Assembly (NCBI GenBank): GCA_011503125.2
Contig: WWBZ02000082.1
Coordinates: forward strand, 2,976,001 to 3,040,000
Direction of reading: 5' to 3'
Length of the DNA stretch: 64,000 nt
Source of the DNA: Botryosphaeria dothidea
Taxonomy: Eukaryota; Ascomycota; Dothideomycetes; Botryosphaeriales; Botryosphaeriaceae
The notes below the pieces were generated by a model. That model saw only the letters and a program-made list of their open reading frames with translations, was not told the origin of the DNA and made no database searches. Position 1 is the first letter of the stretch; every line of letters starts with the position of its first letter. Position numbers and translations under genes: made by a program. This document shows positions 22,110 to 35,485 of the stretch, in pieces.

Positions 22110-23137
22110 TCACTGCCCTTCAGCCTTCGGCAACTTCAGCTTTTCCGCATCGTCAGATTTGATTTTCTGCTCAAAGTCTGGTCGAGGCAGCTCCAAAGCC
22201 TCGACGGTACGGCCGTACGAGATGCCGCCCAATCTCGACACAGGACGCAGGACCTGTGCACAAAAGTCAGCAAAGAATACTCACCATTTTCTTTAAGAGA
22301 AGAAAACTCACCTGCGGATCCAACAGATTCTGCTGCTCATTCAAAGCATCCTCCCTCGCCCAAAATCGCACGCCTTCAACAATCGCCAACACCCCGGTCT
22401 TCTTCCCCGGCGTGGCGCGGCTCTCAAACTCCTCCGTCTTGTAGAGCTTGCACTCGACGGAGAAGATGGCCTCCTTGATGCGCGACGCGCCGACGACGGC
22501 GCAGGGCGCGGGGTGGAGGCCGGACAGGGCCCACTCGGAGACCCCATAGGGGGCGTTGATGCTGGCGGCGTTGGCGGCCTCGAGGTAGTGCTCGGAGATG
22601 ATGTTGATGGTGCACTCGCCGCTGTCGCGCAGGTTGGCCAGCGTGTCTTTCGCCTGCTGCCAGCCGCCCGCGAAGCCCAGCGTGAAGAGCGGTGGGTCGT
22701 GGTTGACGACGCTGAAGTAGCTGAAGGGGGCGAGGTTGGTGGAGGTGCCTGGGAGCACGCGTTAGCGAAGGGGTTTCTGTGGCGCGGTGGGAAGATCGCT
22801 TGCCGTCCTTCGACCGCGTGCCCACGAAGCCGATCGGACGCGGCGTGATGGCCGAGATGAGCAGCTTGTAGTTGAAGACGGCGGGCCGGCCGTCGGCGTA
22901 GGGGTCGATCTCGACGTGCTCCTTCCTGAGGCATTCACCCCCGTCGTTTGGTCCGTCGCCGAGCTTCCAGTCCGGGTTCTTGGCCTTGATGAATTGGATG
23001 GGCTTCTCTTGCCAGTCTGGGCGGGATGCTTCGACTTTTTTGAAATCTGGATGGGGGTTCCGCTGGACGTGTTTTTCGTTGTCCATCATGGAACTTGGGC
23101 CGTCGGGTGGGCCGAAATGGACTCTGTTATCGGCCAT
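22110..23137 (-). CDS. Flavin-reductase-like FMN-binding split-barrel protein
   Basis: Three exons: 22110..22253, 22312..22748, 22804..23137, giving 304 residues. The core reads ITPRPIGFVGTRSKDG, STNLAPFSYFSVVNHDPP, CTINIISEHYLEAANAAS and a C-terminal LGGISYGRT, all characteristic of the flavin-reductase-like domain, in which a split barrel binds FMN. The first intron (22749..22803) starts with GCAAGC rather than GT: it is a GC-AG intron, and only this donor restores SKDGTSTNLAPF. The last intron is ordinary. The N-terminal 70 residues are hydrophilic with a PDWQ/PDWK pattern. Fungal relatives are usually annotated as oxidoreductases with unknown substrates. It is divergent from the hydrolase gene starting at 23615, with about 480 bases between them. 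Confidence 0.88.
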
Positions 23138-23614
23138 ACTTGCTGCTGTATTCTCTGAAAAGCGAAAAATTCTAAGATTCTTTCTCTCTATGGGGGAGGC
23201 GTTTTTGGATGTTGTTGCAACTGGATTATAAATACAGAAAGCGCAGATGGTGGGGAAAGCTCGTGCTCGGAGCGGCTAGCAATCGGCATGTCAGCAAGGC
23301 GCGGATGAGAATGTCGGCAGGGCCCTGAGCCGACGGCGGGAGAGAGGGAGATAGCCGAACCAGCACGTCGGGCAAACCAATTGCAGCATGTTAGCGGGCT
23401 GATTCGCGCAAGCTTTCGAGTGCGGGCGCGCAGAGTCAGTGCGCGTCATCGTCGGTCGCCCCGCTAGTTATCGATAGTGGCATCCCTGCTGTGGAGAAGC
23501 TACGCTGGCGAGAGGGGTAGCTCGCGCTTATCTGCGGCACTGAGAGCATATAGATAGACGGCATGCTATGCTGAGGTTGAGCTCGCACTGTTTTCCTGAT
23601 CGCAACCATCCAGC
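23138..23614. other. Shared divergent promoter region
   Basis: 477 bases between the divergent flavin-reductase-like and hydrolase genes. No coding frame; it should contain both promoters. Confidence 0.45.
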
Positions 23615-24875
23615 ATGTCAGACTACAGCACATACAAGCTCGGAGATTTCAAGTTGAAGTCTGGAGGAACCATTCCCGATGCCTTCATCGCCTACAAGAC
23701 TGTCGGTGATGCCAGCCTGCCCGCTGTCATCTACCCAAGCTGGTATTCAGGACGTACGTCTGCTGCGCGATAGCCTTTGCTCGAATCTAGTTTTGACCGA
23801 GAACTAGTGATTTCGGATAACGAGTGGCTCATCGGAGAAGACAAGACCCTGAACCCCAAGAAATACTTCATCATCATTACAGCCCTGTTCGGGAATGGAC
23901 AGTCATCATCGCCATCCAATACCCCAGGTCTGAAGCCATTTCCAGATGTGTTGTTCTACGACAATGTCCGAGCCCAGTATGAGCTGGTGACGAAGCAGCT
24001 GGGAGTCAAGCACGCACGGGCCGTGCTCGGATGGTCGATGGGAGCTGGCCAAACTTACCAATGGGCTACCCAGTACCCGGACTTCATGGATTTCGTCGTC
24101 CCTTTCTGTGGTTCAGCAAAGACATCGCTGCACAACCAGGTCTTCCTCGAAGGGGTCAAGTCAGCCCTCCTGGCAGCCAAGGGTGCATCGTCTGCCGGCT
24201 CAGCCAATGGCGAAGTCCTGGCAAAGGCGGAGGACTACCGACCATGGACCGCCGAAGAGAAAACTGTGGGTCTCAAGGCGTTTGGCCGTGGATACGCAGG
24301 GTGGGGATTCAGCCAGGCCTTCTACAGGGAGAAGCTCTATGAGAAGGCGCTGGGCTTCAAGAATCTGGAGGATTTTATGGTGAACTTCTGGGAAGCCTGG
24401 GCTTGCTCCAAGGGTAACGCGCGCAGATGGACTTGTGCAGATTGGTGAATGCTGATGCAAGCAGATCCGGAAAACCTTATCGTGATGCTGCATACGTGGC
24501 AGGCAGGCGATTGTTCGGACCAGGAACCGTACAATGGGGACTTCGCGAAAGCCATGCAGGGCATCAAGGCCAAGGCGCTGGTGCTCCCTGGCAAAACTGA
24601 CCTTTACTTCCCGTGAGACCCACCGGTGCACGGCCAAGCGAGTAGCTGACGAGAAGCGCAGACCTGAAGACTCGGAAAATGAGGTCGCCAATATGCGACC
24701 TGGTATTGGCACAATGGAGGCATTCCCGTCGATCTGGGGCCATTGGGCTGGAGGTGAGTGACAAGCACACGACGCGACAGAGATATGCTGAACCTCCGTT
24801 GTAGGACCCGGCCAAAGCAAGGACGACGTGAAGTGGCTGGACGGCAAGCTGAAGTCTTTTTTTGGAAGCGGGTAG
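23615..24875 (+). CDS. Alpha/beta hydrolase of the homoserine acetyltransferase (MetX-like) family
   Basis: Five exons: 23615..23753, 23808..24413, 24465..24612, 24662..24753, 24805..24875, giving 351 residues; all four introns are short GT-AG. The fold markers are the strand KYFIIITALFGNGQSSSPSN, the nucleophile elbow GWSMGAGQTYQWA with the predicted catalytic Ser, the acid-bearing strand LVLPGKTDLYFP, and a late histidine in SIWGHWAGG. These match the MetX-like subfamily of alpha/beta hydrolases. True homoserine O-acetyltransferases are usually longer, and many fungal members of this shorter type have other or unknown substrates, so I do not assign methionine synthesis. The closely linked, divergent flavin-reductase-like gene could be coregulated, which is an inference from spacing only. 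Confidence 0.85.
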
Positions 24876-25390
24876 GAGCGAGCAGTCAGGAGGAGCAGAT
24901 GGACGGACCGAGCGTATTATCAGTACAGTATAAGACAAAGTAGGCAGTAGCGAAATGAGAGCGCGATGGAAGTAGCTGAGCTGCAGCATTAATATTGGCC
25001 GCGCAGACAGGCGGGCGGGCTGTGCGGCGGAGATTGGAGTCAGCCCTGGCTGGCTGGGCCTGTGCGGGCGCGCGGTCGGCGGTCCTGCGGTGCGCGGCCG
25101 CGGATGATGGATGGTGCCTTGGCCTTGGCGCGAAGCTCCTCGCTCGCTTTCCTCGCACGACATAGTCCTGCTCAAACACTCTCCTCTGCACCACCCCGTC
25201 TGCCGCGTCCCTTCTGCTCATCCACAGAGTCGCCCTCCATCCGCCATCCGGCATGCAGCTTCGCGCCTAATTGCCAACCTGCCGCCCTCACCTGCTGCAC
25301 CGATCTTGCGTGTCGCGACCACCATCACCACGATCCACACAAACGAACGCCCGCCACCCGTTCGATCCCACCCACATTGCCCGTGTTAGA
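24876..25390. other. Intergenic region, no gene seen
   Basis: About 515 bases. The right part is C/T-rich and fits the leader of poly(A) polymerase. Confidence 0.45.
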
Positions 25391-27606
<2,216 letters not shown>

Positions 27607-28905
27607 GCTCAGCACCAAGGTGTAGTTTGAGCGTTGATCGCCTTTTTTTCGAAGTCCCGACTCGAGCAGATGCCTGATTGATCGAACTTTAAAGACAGGT
27701 CACACATAGTTTGCACGTTGCCCAGCGCTCTCGCGCCAGGCTTTCTCTATCCCCCCCCCCCCCCCTCGATTGAGAGATGACCAACTCGGGCATTGACGGC
27801 ACCTGCGAGTGGTCTCCAGGTTTGTGTCGTCTCTATGCACTAACTCAAATCAAGATCGCCAAATTTTGGCGCGACTTGCTTGCTTTTCTATCGGAAAATC
27901 ACAAAAGAAATAAAAACAAGAAAACGAAATCAGCACAGGGTTTGAGATCTGATTCAGTAATCAGCACGGGTGGGTTTGCTGTTTTCCTCTTTGACACGGC
28001 TAGATCAAGGGTGTCACGGGCCGAGGTGGCATAATTCAGCATGGCGGAGGGCGTTTTTTTTTTTTTTTCAACGCTGGGTGGCAGGGCGGCGGAAGTCCGT
28101 GAGGGTATGAGCAGATTGCTCTTTTTCCTTCTTCGATATCATGCCGAGTGTCATAGCTGTCCCGGAAAGAGGCAGTTACGTAGATAGCTTTGCAGTAATT
28201 GATTCCGATTTTAGGGTCTAAAGACCCCAGGACCTTGCCGGCTTTCATTTGCATCTTCTGTGTTGGAATTCTGAATCTACCAACGGGCTTTTGGCCGGAG
28301 TCTCCTTATCGATAAGATTGATCTAAGCTTGGGCATCTTTTCATTGCTCGTCTTGCTGATTATTACGTCATTAGCGTCCCAGTCGTTCCTCCGGTGATGT
28401 CTGTTTGACCACACACGCCAGCCGAGCGCAGTTCGACGAGGAAGTCCCCGAATGATGCGCGTCAAGTGGGCCTGGTGATACGCGATGGGTGCGGTCATGT
28501 CTTGCCTGAGGGGCCAACCTCTCCGACCTCCTCGAAGTCCACCTGCACCTTCTCCTGAATTCACTCTGTCGTGAAGTCATTCCATCCGTCGGCACGTCAT
28601 TCGTGGTCACAGAAGACAGTACAACTGCGCCTATACGCCAATATACTCCGCATTGGGACGACAAGGGGACCGAAGAGGCTGAAATGGAGCACAAATCTGG
28701 TCCTTCGTCCTCCGCCGCGCCATCATCGGCCGAGCACCAAGATAAAATGCATTACCCAACGCACTCGCGCCTCCTGTCCTCCGGCACAAAGAAAATATTC
28801 AACAAGTCCTCGCTCTTCCACCCACAGTAAGTCTACACCGCACGCCTCAAAGTCGCTGAACAACGAGTCAATCCTCCACTACAGCAATCTCCCCCCGCAG
28901 CAACC
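27607..28905. other. Intergenic region with homopolymer tracts
   Basis: About 1.3 kb. It contains a C15 run at 27751..27765 and a T run near 28056..28069. A GTAAGT donor at about 28826 and a CAG at about 28900 suggest a spliced 5' leader for the next gene, but I could not join a coding exon in frame. Confidence 0.4.
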
Positions 28906-29641
28906 ATGTCCTCCTCGGCAGCCACCAACACCTCCACCTCCTCCAAGCCGGGCGAGCACTTCGAGCCCCGCCAGACCGCCACCGACCAGGACTACATGCC
29001 CGGCCCGTCCAAGTCCCTGCCGCTCACGCCCGCCCGCCAGGTCCTCGTCGACGACATCATCGCGCTGTACAGCTGCGCGCCCACGGTCGAGCGCGTGCGC
29101 CGCTACTCGCCCGACTGCGTCTACGACGACCAGTTCGTGTACGCCAACGACCGCTACAAGATGGCCGGCCAGTGGTTCGCGCTGCCCAAGCTGTTCAACG
29201 CCAGTGTCAACAACGGGTACCAGGTGATCAAGAACGAGAGGGACTTTATTCAGTTCAAGAACGACCAGGTAGGGATCCCCCCTCCATCTCTAAATGACGA
29301 GAGCAGCTGACCGCGTGTTCAAGTCCTGGACCTTCCGCGTCATCCCCAAGACCGCCCGCGTCACGGGCCTGGTGCCGCTGTCGCTCGACCCGGACACGGT
29401 GGACTCGGACTTCATCCAGGTCAAGTACCACAAGGATCAGGCGAACGACAAGGACTACAGCCATGAGGGCTTGGGGTTCAGCTTCAAGAAGTGGCAGGCG
29501 GATCAGGTGGCCAAGCACATGGACAGCAAGGAGGTGGCGGCGTTCGAGGCGGATCGGCATGCGGCGAAGGAGCATGTGAGGAAGTATGGGACGGGCACGG
29601 CGGAGAGGCAGGCGCCGACGGAGGATTTTACGAAGCAGTGA
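28906..29641 (+). CDS. Conserved fungal protein of unknown function, 226 residues
   Basis: Two exons, 28906..29268 and 29324..29641, joined in phase by a 55-nt intron whose acceptor is AAG. The joint reads QFKNDQSWTFRVIPKTA. The middle has the pattern VYDDQFVYANDRYKMAGQWF, which resembles the small alpha+beta barrel of NTF2/SnoaL-like proteins, and the C-terminal half has VKYHKDQANDKDYSHEGLGF and a helical, charged tail. There is no signal peptide or membrane helix. Closely similar proteins occur across filamentous fungi to my recollection, without a known role. Use of an AAG acceptor here is relevant to the ambiguous intron in the histidine-kinase linker. Confidence 0.75.
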
Positions 29642-30506
29642 TGGGGCGGGTTTTGAGGGGGCGTGTGTGGGGAGGTTTCTTTGTATGTATAACGGTCCTG
29701 TTTGATCAAACGATTCCCATGTCTGGATATAGAAGCTCGTGAAGAGTATTCTTAGTACCAGCTTTGCTCAATTATGTTGCATCCTGAGAAACAAGTTACG
29801 CGAGAAGTGACAGGCCGCAGGTAACCTTGAATTGCCTAACAAGGTGAGCGCGGGAACTCATGCTCAGGCACAAATGTTGAAAACGTAATCAATACAAGAT
29901 CAAAGACCCAACACGTTTAGAACCTTTATGATTGGATCCTCCTCTTCACTATCTGGGACTGCTCATGCTCGATATCGTGTATATGCGTTGCTGACGCTGG
30001 CGTGAGGGCCTCTTGACTCCATTATTGGCTCCCGCATGGTCAGAGGTGGCAAACTTCCCAAATGTTGGACCTGCAAAGCCGCCCTAGCTGACGTCCAGCT
30101 GTTAGGCAGGCGTGAAATCTCGTCCACATAACAAGAGAACGGATCAGGCTGGAATAGCTAAGCGGGCTGTGCGGCTTCCACAGCCGCGTCATCTGTGGTT
30201 CTGCAGCCGGTCGAGAAGTGCCTCTTCGTCACAAGCTGACATAATCCCGCTCAGCCTGATCAGCCTTCATACTCTTATCATGCCACCTATAAGTTTACTC
30301 GATGTCCCACACTCAGCAAACTTTCAGGTCTCAAACTGAAAGCGCCAGAGACTATTACCTTGAGTACCATCAGTTTCAAGGCGCCAATTCGGCAACCTCC
30401 CAGGGCTCGTCGATAAACACGAAAGACTAAGGCCGCACGATATGCCTGAAGCACCCAAAAGAGGATCACCAGGAGTCTTGTCTCGGAAAAATGAAGCGCC
30501 CAAAGG
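29642..30506. other. Spacer of degenerate sequence left of a MITE
   Basis: About 865 bases. No convincing gene. The last part has an open frame on the minus strand (30287..30526) that looks like an old coding fragment and is cut by the MITE insertion at 30515. Confidence 0.4.
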
Positions 30507-30514
30507 ACTTCATC
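30507..30514. repeat. Left target-site duplication of the MITE
   Basis: ACTTCATC, repeated exactly at 30909..30916. Confidence 0.85.
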
Positions 30515-30908
30515 CAGGGCTTCCACTTGGCAAGCCGACCCCCCTAAGGGCGGCTTGACTTGACGTCTGGGTAGTTAGCTTGGATCCGTGCCCTCTTACG
30601 TGCACCTACCATATATAGCTAAGCGTCCCTCCGCACGTCCCCTCCGTACGTTCCCGGTATCCGAGAGAAGAACCGAAGGTTTATCTCTTAAGTTTTGGCA
30701 AATAGAAGAGGTTCCTCTAAGATATACTCTACTTACTAAGTCGTTATTATAGATAGATTCTTTATATCTAAAAGATACGGAAAGATATAAAGAAATACGC
30801 TTATTACGCAACTTGGTCTAAGATCTTAGAACAAGCCGGGGCTGAGGCCGGCTTGCCAAGCGGCTTGGTTCAAGACTTGGTAAAATGGCTTGCCAAGTGG
30901 AAGCCCTG
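30515..30908. mobile_element. hAT-type MITE, 394 bp
   Basis: A non-autonomous inverted-repeat element. The left end begins CAGGGCTTCCACTTGGCAAG and the right end is its exact reverse complement over 22 bases (30515..30536 and 30887..30908). It is flanked by a perfect 8-bp direct repeat (30507..30514 and 30909..30916). An 8-bp duplication together with ends starting CAGGG is the signature of hAT transposons. The interior has no transposase frame and is AT-rich between about 30650 and 30830; short copies of GGCTTGCCAAG and CGGCTTG lie near both ends, resembling the subterminal repeats hAT transposase binds. Perfect ends and duplication suggest a fairly recent insertion, which would have needed a full-length hAT element elsewhere in the genome. 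Confidence 0.88.
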
Positions 30909-30916
30909 ACTTCATC
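30909..30916. repeat. Right target-site duplication of the MITE
   Basis: ACTTCATC, identical to 30507..30514. Confidence 0.85.
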
Positions 30917-31054
30917 AATAAAATGCTGCTGCTCATCAGGACCCGCACTTGCAAGGTCATCCTCCACCGCATGGAGACCCTTTCAGCGCAAGAATCCATG
31001 ATAGCCATCCCCAAAAACGTGCACCCCGGCAATAATGCATCCCCATCAACGCCC

Positions 31055-31596
31055 CAAGCCAACGCAGCCGGTTCATAACTCAAAGGGTCACACACCTGAT
31101 CCAAACAGGCCACCAGCCGACCCCGTCTCGACCCAATGCGGCAATTCCTAGTTCGAAACCTCAGGCTCATGACTCAGCGGCCTCGCACCCAAAAGCCCGT
31201 CCGATTGAGCGAGTCCCTCGCCTCCCCGTCCAGGATCCTGAAAATTACACGGCAGCAAAAAAAACACTTAGCCAATGTATCGAAGCCGTCACCTCTCGCC
31301 CACAAAGGGCGGAACAACCTGCCAGAGAGCCGAAGAGGTCAGGAACAGATGTGCTTCAAGGGATGGCAAAGGGAGTCCAGGCCATCACCGAGAGCATACC
31401 CATATTCAAATCAACGGCGAAGAAATTATGGGCGAGGCTACTCAAAGACAAAAGCTTTAACGTTGGCGACATGGTCAAGTTGCGCCAGAATACAGCGGTG
31501 TTAATGGGCAGTTCGGTCCGTTCAAGATCAGTGCATGCCACGAGAACAACAAGTACGATATTAAGCGTATGGACGAGAGCATTGCTGGAGAGAAGG
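31055..31596 (+). pseudogene. Degenerate fragment related to the small gene at 36150
   Basis: One frame stays open from about 31055 to 31500, without a good start codon, and reads through AAKKTLSQCIEAVTS and SIPIFKSTAKKLWARLL to VGDMVKLRQ. The frame then breaks: one base appears to be missing near 31500, after which GQFGPFKISACHENNKYDI continues. The order of motifs (a helical repeat, DMV, a GPF-x-I strand, an acidic end, then a GT donor after EK) matches the intact gene at 36150..36774. The GD-x-V ... GPF pattern also resembles the SH3-like C-terminal domain of retroelement integrases, so the pair may descend from a captured or decayed mobile element. That origin is inference. Confidence 0.4.
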
Positions 31597-31959
31597 TTAG
31601 TGGGAATGATCACGAAAGGTGGTGACATGAACCCGAGAAGGCATCGTAGGAAATTGTAAGTCTATCCAGAGATAGAAACACTAATCATGCTGACTACAAC
31701 CCATAGCTTATTTGGACTCTTGGCTTTGTGAACTTCTGGTCTTACGTGATTTTCCTGGATTGACTTGTGTTTAAAATCGCTGAGATGACTGGTCTTTGTG
31801 AGGATCTCTGATATGAAATTGCGGGCAACAGAACAGGATGAGTTCCAAAGTACAACAGGGGAGATTGAGCAATCAAGATGAATTTGATAATCTGAAAAAG
31901 GAAAACTGCCCTGATACATGACTCGGATAGAGATCCAGCATCTAAACGTAGTATCAAGT

Positions 31960-33673
31960 CACCCTTGGCTTGCGTGGCCCATCCAGTACTGAATTTCCCC
32001 AACTCAATCTTGGGCAGTACATGTGCTTGTTGAAGGCTTGGAAAATTTCCCAGCCCCATTCCCGGTAGAGTATATCTTGGGTGATCCGCCACATCATGAA
32101 GAGGCTCTCCACGGTCTCTGGTCGCTGTAGATTGTGTGCATCGAGGGGCCTGATGGTATAGTCCTTCTCCCAGAGAGCATCGTCATTGCTGCTGGACGAT
32201 GGCGTGTTGTCCCTTACCCCTGGGCTGCAACGGCGCATCGTCCACTTCAAACCAGACGATTTCCGGAGCGAGACCGGTCTTCGTGACCTTGTACATGCCC
32301 CAGCACGTCTTCACGAGCCTCCTGGCCAGATCCATCTGGTCGGGCTTCTCCGTAGTCCAGCTGGGCAAGCGTCGAGCTTCGGCTTCTGTAAGCCTACCGG
32401 TCGCACCGAGGGCTCTGGTTCCAGGGAGGAAGCAGACGAGATGGTCCATTTTCGGAGAAAGTAAACCTCCAACGCCTCTGGGAAGTTCGGCAACGAAGTT
32501 AAGCTTTGCTTCCTTGGTTGGGATGATGAGGTGTTTGCGGATGCCGGCGAGTGCTTCTTCCCAGAGCTCGGAGTACAGGGGTTCTTGCTCCGATATCTGC
32601 AGGTACTGCTTGATGAGGTACTCTGTACATGTCAGCTGGCATTTCCTCTATGTAGAAGAATGTTACTTACCATAATAAGAATCTCCGCGGCTTCCAAGAC
32701 GGATCTCCCGAGATGTAAACTTTCCGGAGTGTGGATCGATAAAGATCGGCACAAGACCGGCCTCTGCGCCATTGTCGTCAATGACCTTTATGACTTGCTC
32801 GGCTTTGCGCCAATATACGTGTCTGTTCGTGATGTTGGAAAGATATTTCATCTCCAGTTGTAAAGTTGTAGCTTCAGCCGTCGAGGATGCACCTCCGTCC
32901 GCGTGAGATCGAATACCTCGAGCAGTCCGCAGATCGATGCTTGCGAATGGAATGCCTGAAGGAGACTCATAAGCACCCAGAAGTCTATCGGCAAGATCTA
33001 CGGCCTTGGCGAGGTAGACTTAGTCTCTTCTGGAGGAAGCTCCGGGCAGCTCCTGTGCCAGATAATGAGCGGACAAAAGGCCTCCAGGCATACGGATAAT
33101 AGTCTCGAAGGTGTTCGCATCCTGATCCTGGTCGTAGCTGAGTTTTCTGTGTATCCAGCGGCGAGCGACTGCCAATTGAGAGGTCAGGTTCATGATCATC
33201 AGCGTGTCCAGGCTGTCAACGATGATCCAACCCAAGCCGTTCGGGCTCATTTGAGATCCGGTCTTCGCCACTGGATTGAATCGATCATAGCCTGAGCATT
33301 TTAATCAGCAAGGAAGAAATCATCTGGGACAATCAAAGACTCACCCCATGCGTACTTTGAGTACGCATCCCAGCTTGTAATGAATGCCTCCTTCATTTCG
33401 TCCCTCCTGCTGTTCCAGTCGGCATCATTGGAATGCTTACTTCGTCATACTACGGGTTGCATATAGCACCAGAATACTAAGTACATGCCCAAAGAGAGGC
33501 CACCTGCAAGAAGAATTCTGCGCAGTGCGTGATACAATGAATGGCTTGAAGAGAATGTGCTACGGGTGGTCGAGGCGCAGTTGGCGTGTGTCGATAGATT
33601 GCGGCTCTGCCTTGATGGTGATTGTTTCTGTTGGAGATTCGGTTGAATTGATAGTGGGTTGAATTGATGGCAT
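31960..33673 (-). pseudogene. Glycoside hydrolase family 47 (class I alpha-1,2-mannosidase) pseudogene
   Basis: Exons can still be followed: 33345..33673, 32671..33291 and from 32622 down to about 31960. The N-terminus has a type II membrane anchor (ALRRILLAGGLSLGMYLVFW), then RRDEMKEAFITSWDAYSKYAWG, the family block GLGWIIVDSLDTLMIMNL, the block GASSTAEATTLQLEMKYLS, and RPETVESLFMMWRI. The family trims mannose from N-glycans in the secretory pathway. At least five defects are seen: a +1 at the C3 run 33564..33566, an in-frame TGA at 33445..33447, an in-frame TAA at 33020..33022, a frame break near 32211..32216, and loss of the C-terminal part after WGWEIFQAFNKH, where the usual ESF-x-LAETLKY block is not found. 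Both stops could be C-to-T changes (CGA to TGA, CAA to TAA). The introns still have correct sites, so the decay is probably recent. Confidence 0.8.
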
Positions 33674-34731
33674 GTCTCATGAGAGGGGTATGAGAGGGTG
33701 CCTGCTATATAGACTATTTGACGCTAAACCCAATTCGGAGCAATCTGAGACGATATTTCCAACAGTTTCTTTGTTGCGAAGCTCATTTTGCATTCTGTTG
33801 CATGGCTGAAATGGGGAACTTCGACTCCTTATCAAACATGCGCCGCGCCTCTGGTGTCATGTTACAAGGTCCAGCATCTTGCAGTCCCGCAATGGTCTGA
33901 GGGGTGCGGCACAGTACCAGGATGCCGGCTTAAGCGCGCGCATGCGCCGCAATACTGCTTGCTATGTTACAACACATGCACGGGAAGCCGGTCTCATTGA
34001 GTACCGCGCCCCTGGAAAGGCTGCTATGATCGGTAATACAGAGAGGTACTGCAGCCGACGGTTAGCCACCAGCAAGTCAGAAAAAGATCTAATTGGGACT
34101 GCTATGGGAAGTGGAAATATTCATCCGGATAAGTGTGTTGCATTTCCACGAGGACTTCCACTTCCCCTAAAGTTGCGTTTATAAGGAGGACATTGACGCT
34201 AACCATCGGCTGCGATACCCTCCCCTGTAAGCATGTCGAGCTGCCCTTTCCGTCCATCACTTCCTTTGGCTGCTGCCGAAGCACCCTCACCACAGCCTTG
34301 GCAGAACTTCGCCGCTTATTTTGAGTCACGCATGAGCAGTTACCCTTCGCAGGCTCGATACAGAAACAGGCTAGTGTGAATTGTCTTCCGCGCGGCAGAG
34401 AACGAATGCCCTCTGGTCCTGAGAGATCAGGAGCGCCTTGGCATGCGAACCTTGCTGCTTCAGCTCGTCCTCATTGGTTGTTGTAATCATAATTTTTTGC
34501 CATTCAAGTGCTACGCCGTACTATGCCGCAACACAGAGACGTGGTGGCTGGCGCTTAATCTCCTGCCAAAGTTCGACCATGTTCTGGTTCATTGCAAATG
34601 TTGTTCGGGACATCCCGCTAAAATTGTCGTCCAGCCTTCCGGCCTGGTATGGATTTGACTTTAGGTGTCAAGAGCTTTCTCTATTCCAACGCTCATAGAG
34701 GTATAAATGCACCCATATCTACTTCTCACAA
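33674..34731. other. Intergenic region, no gene seen
   Basis: About 1.06 kb between the GH47 pseudogene and the next gene. Frames are short and lack motifs. Confidence 0.45.
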
Positions 34732-35485
34732 ATGTCTATCCTACCTGATACCAACAACGGCGGGATCACGTCCTGGATACCTTTGACGACCATCTTCACG
34801 CCATCTTCTGGATGCGAAAGCTACTTCCGACTCAATGGACCAAGTCTGGTAGCCTTCGATCCAAGCTACGGCCTCGACATCAATCCTCAAGTCAAATGTG
34901 CACCTTCGGCAGTGACGACATGGTGGGAGCAGGGTCGACTTGGCGGAGGATTGTCTGAGCATACTGCGGTCAGCATTCAACCGTTAACTTGCCCAGACGA
35001 GTGGTCTACAGTTGCGATTTCCATCATCAACTACCTCTCGTTTAGCTTCATCCAGAGCCCCACAAACGTCCGCGTCGTCTTCATTAACGCAGGCAGCTGC
35101 GACAACACCCAGGCCCTCACCATCGGACGGCATATCAACAGGTGTGGAGGTCGGGATTGGTCTGGGGGTTTCTCTTGGAGTCATAGGAATAGCTGCCTTG
35201 GCCATATCAATGGTGATGCTTCGGCAGAGAAGCAGAAGAAGCAGTGCTGATGACGGACCACCAGAAAGGTTTGTGGGGGAAAATCCGGAAACCAAGCAAA
35301 TCCCGCTACATCACCTTGCCAAGGAGACCGCCCAAGCAATTCATCCTCACGAACTTCCCAACAATAATATCAACCAAAGCCATCAGCAAATCGCGGAGCT
35401 TTCCGGCAGCCACAGCCCCACAGAGCTCGAAACAAACCCTCAAAAGCATCATTCAAAAACTGCGAATGGATTGAGAGCCGGCTGA
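34732..35485 (+). CDS. Single-pass membrane protein with Cys-containing N-terminal domain (frame uncertain)
   Basis: The first part, from ATG 34732, reads ITSWIPLTTIFTPSSGCES and later a CP-x-EW motif, a pattern common in small fungal cell-surface proteins of unknown role. Near 35005 the frame must shift by one base to continue into a Ser/Thr/Ala-rich stretch, a clear membrane helix (VGIGLGVSLGVIGIAALAIS) followed by the basic stop-transfer RQRSRRS, and a cytosolic tail ending at 35485. The shift could be an unrecognised intron ending at CTACAG (about 35006) or a single-base error. The overall plan, an exposed domain, a Ser/Thr stalk, one helix and a short tail, resembles fungal wall-sensor-like proteins. 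No signal peptide is seen at this start. Confidence 0.5.
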
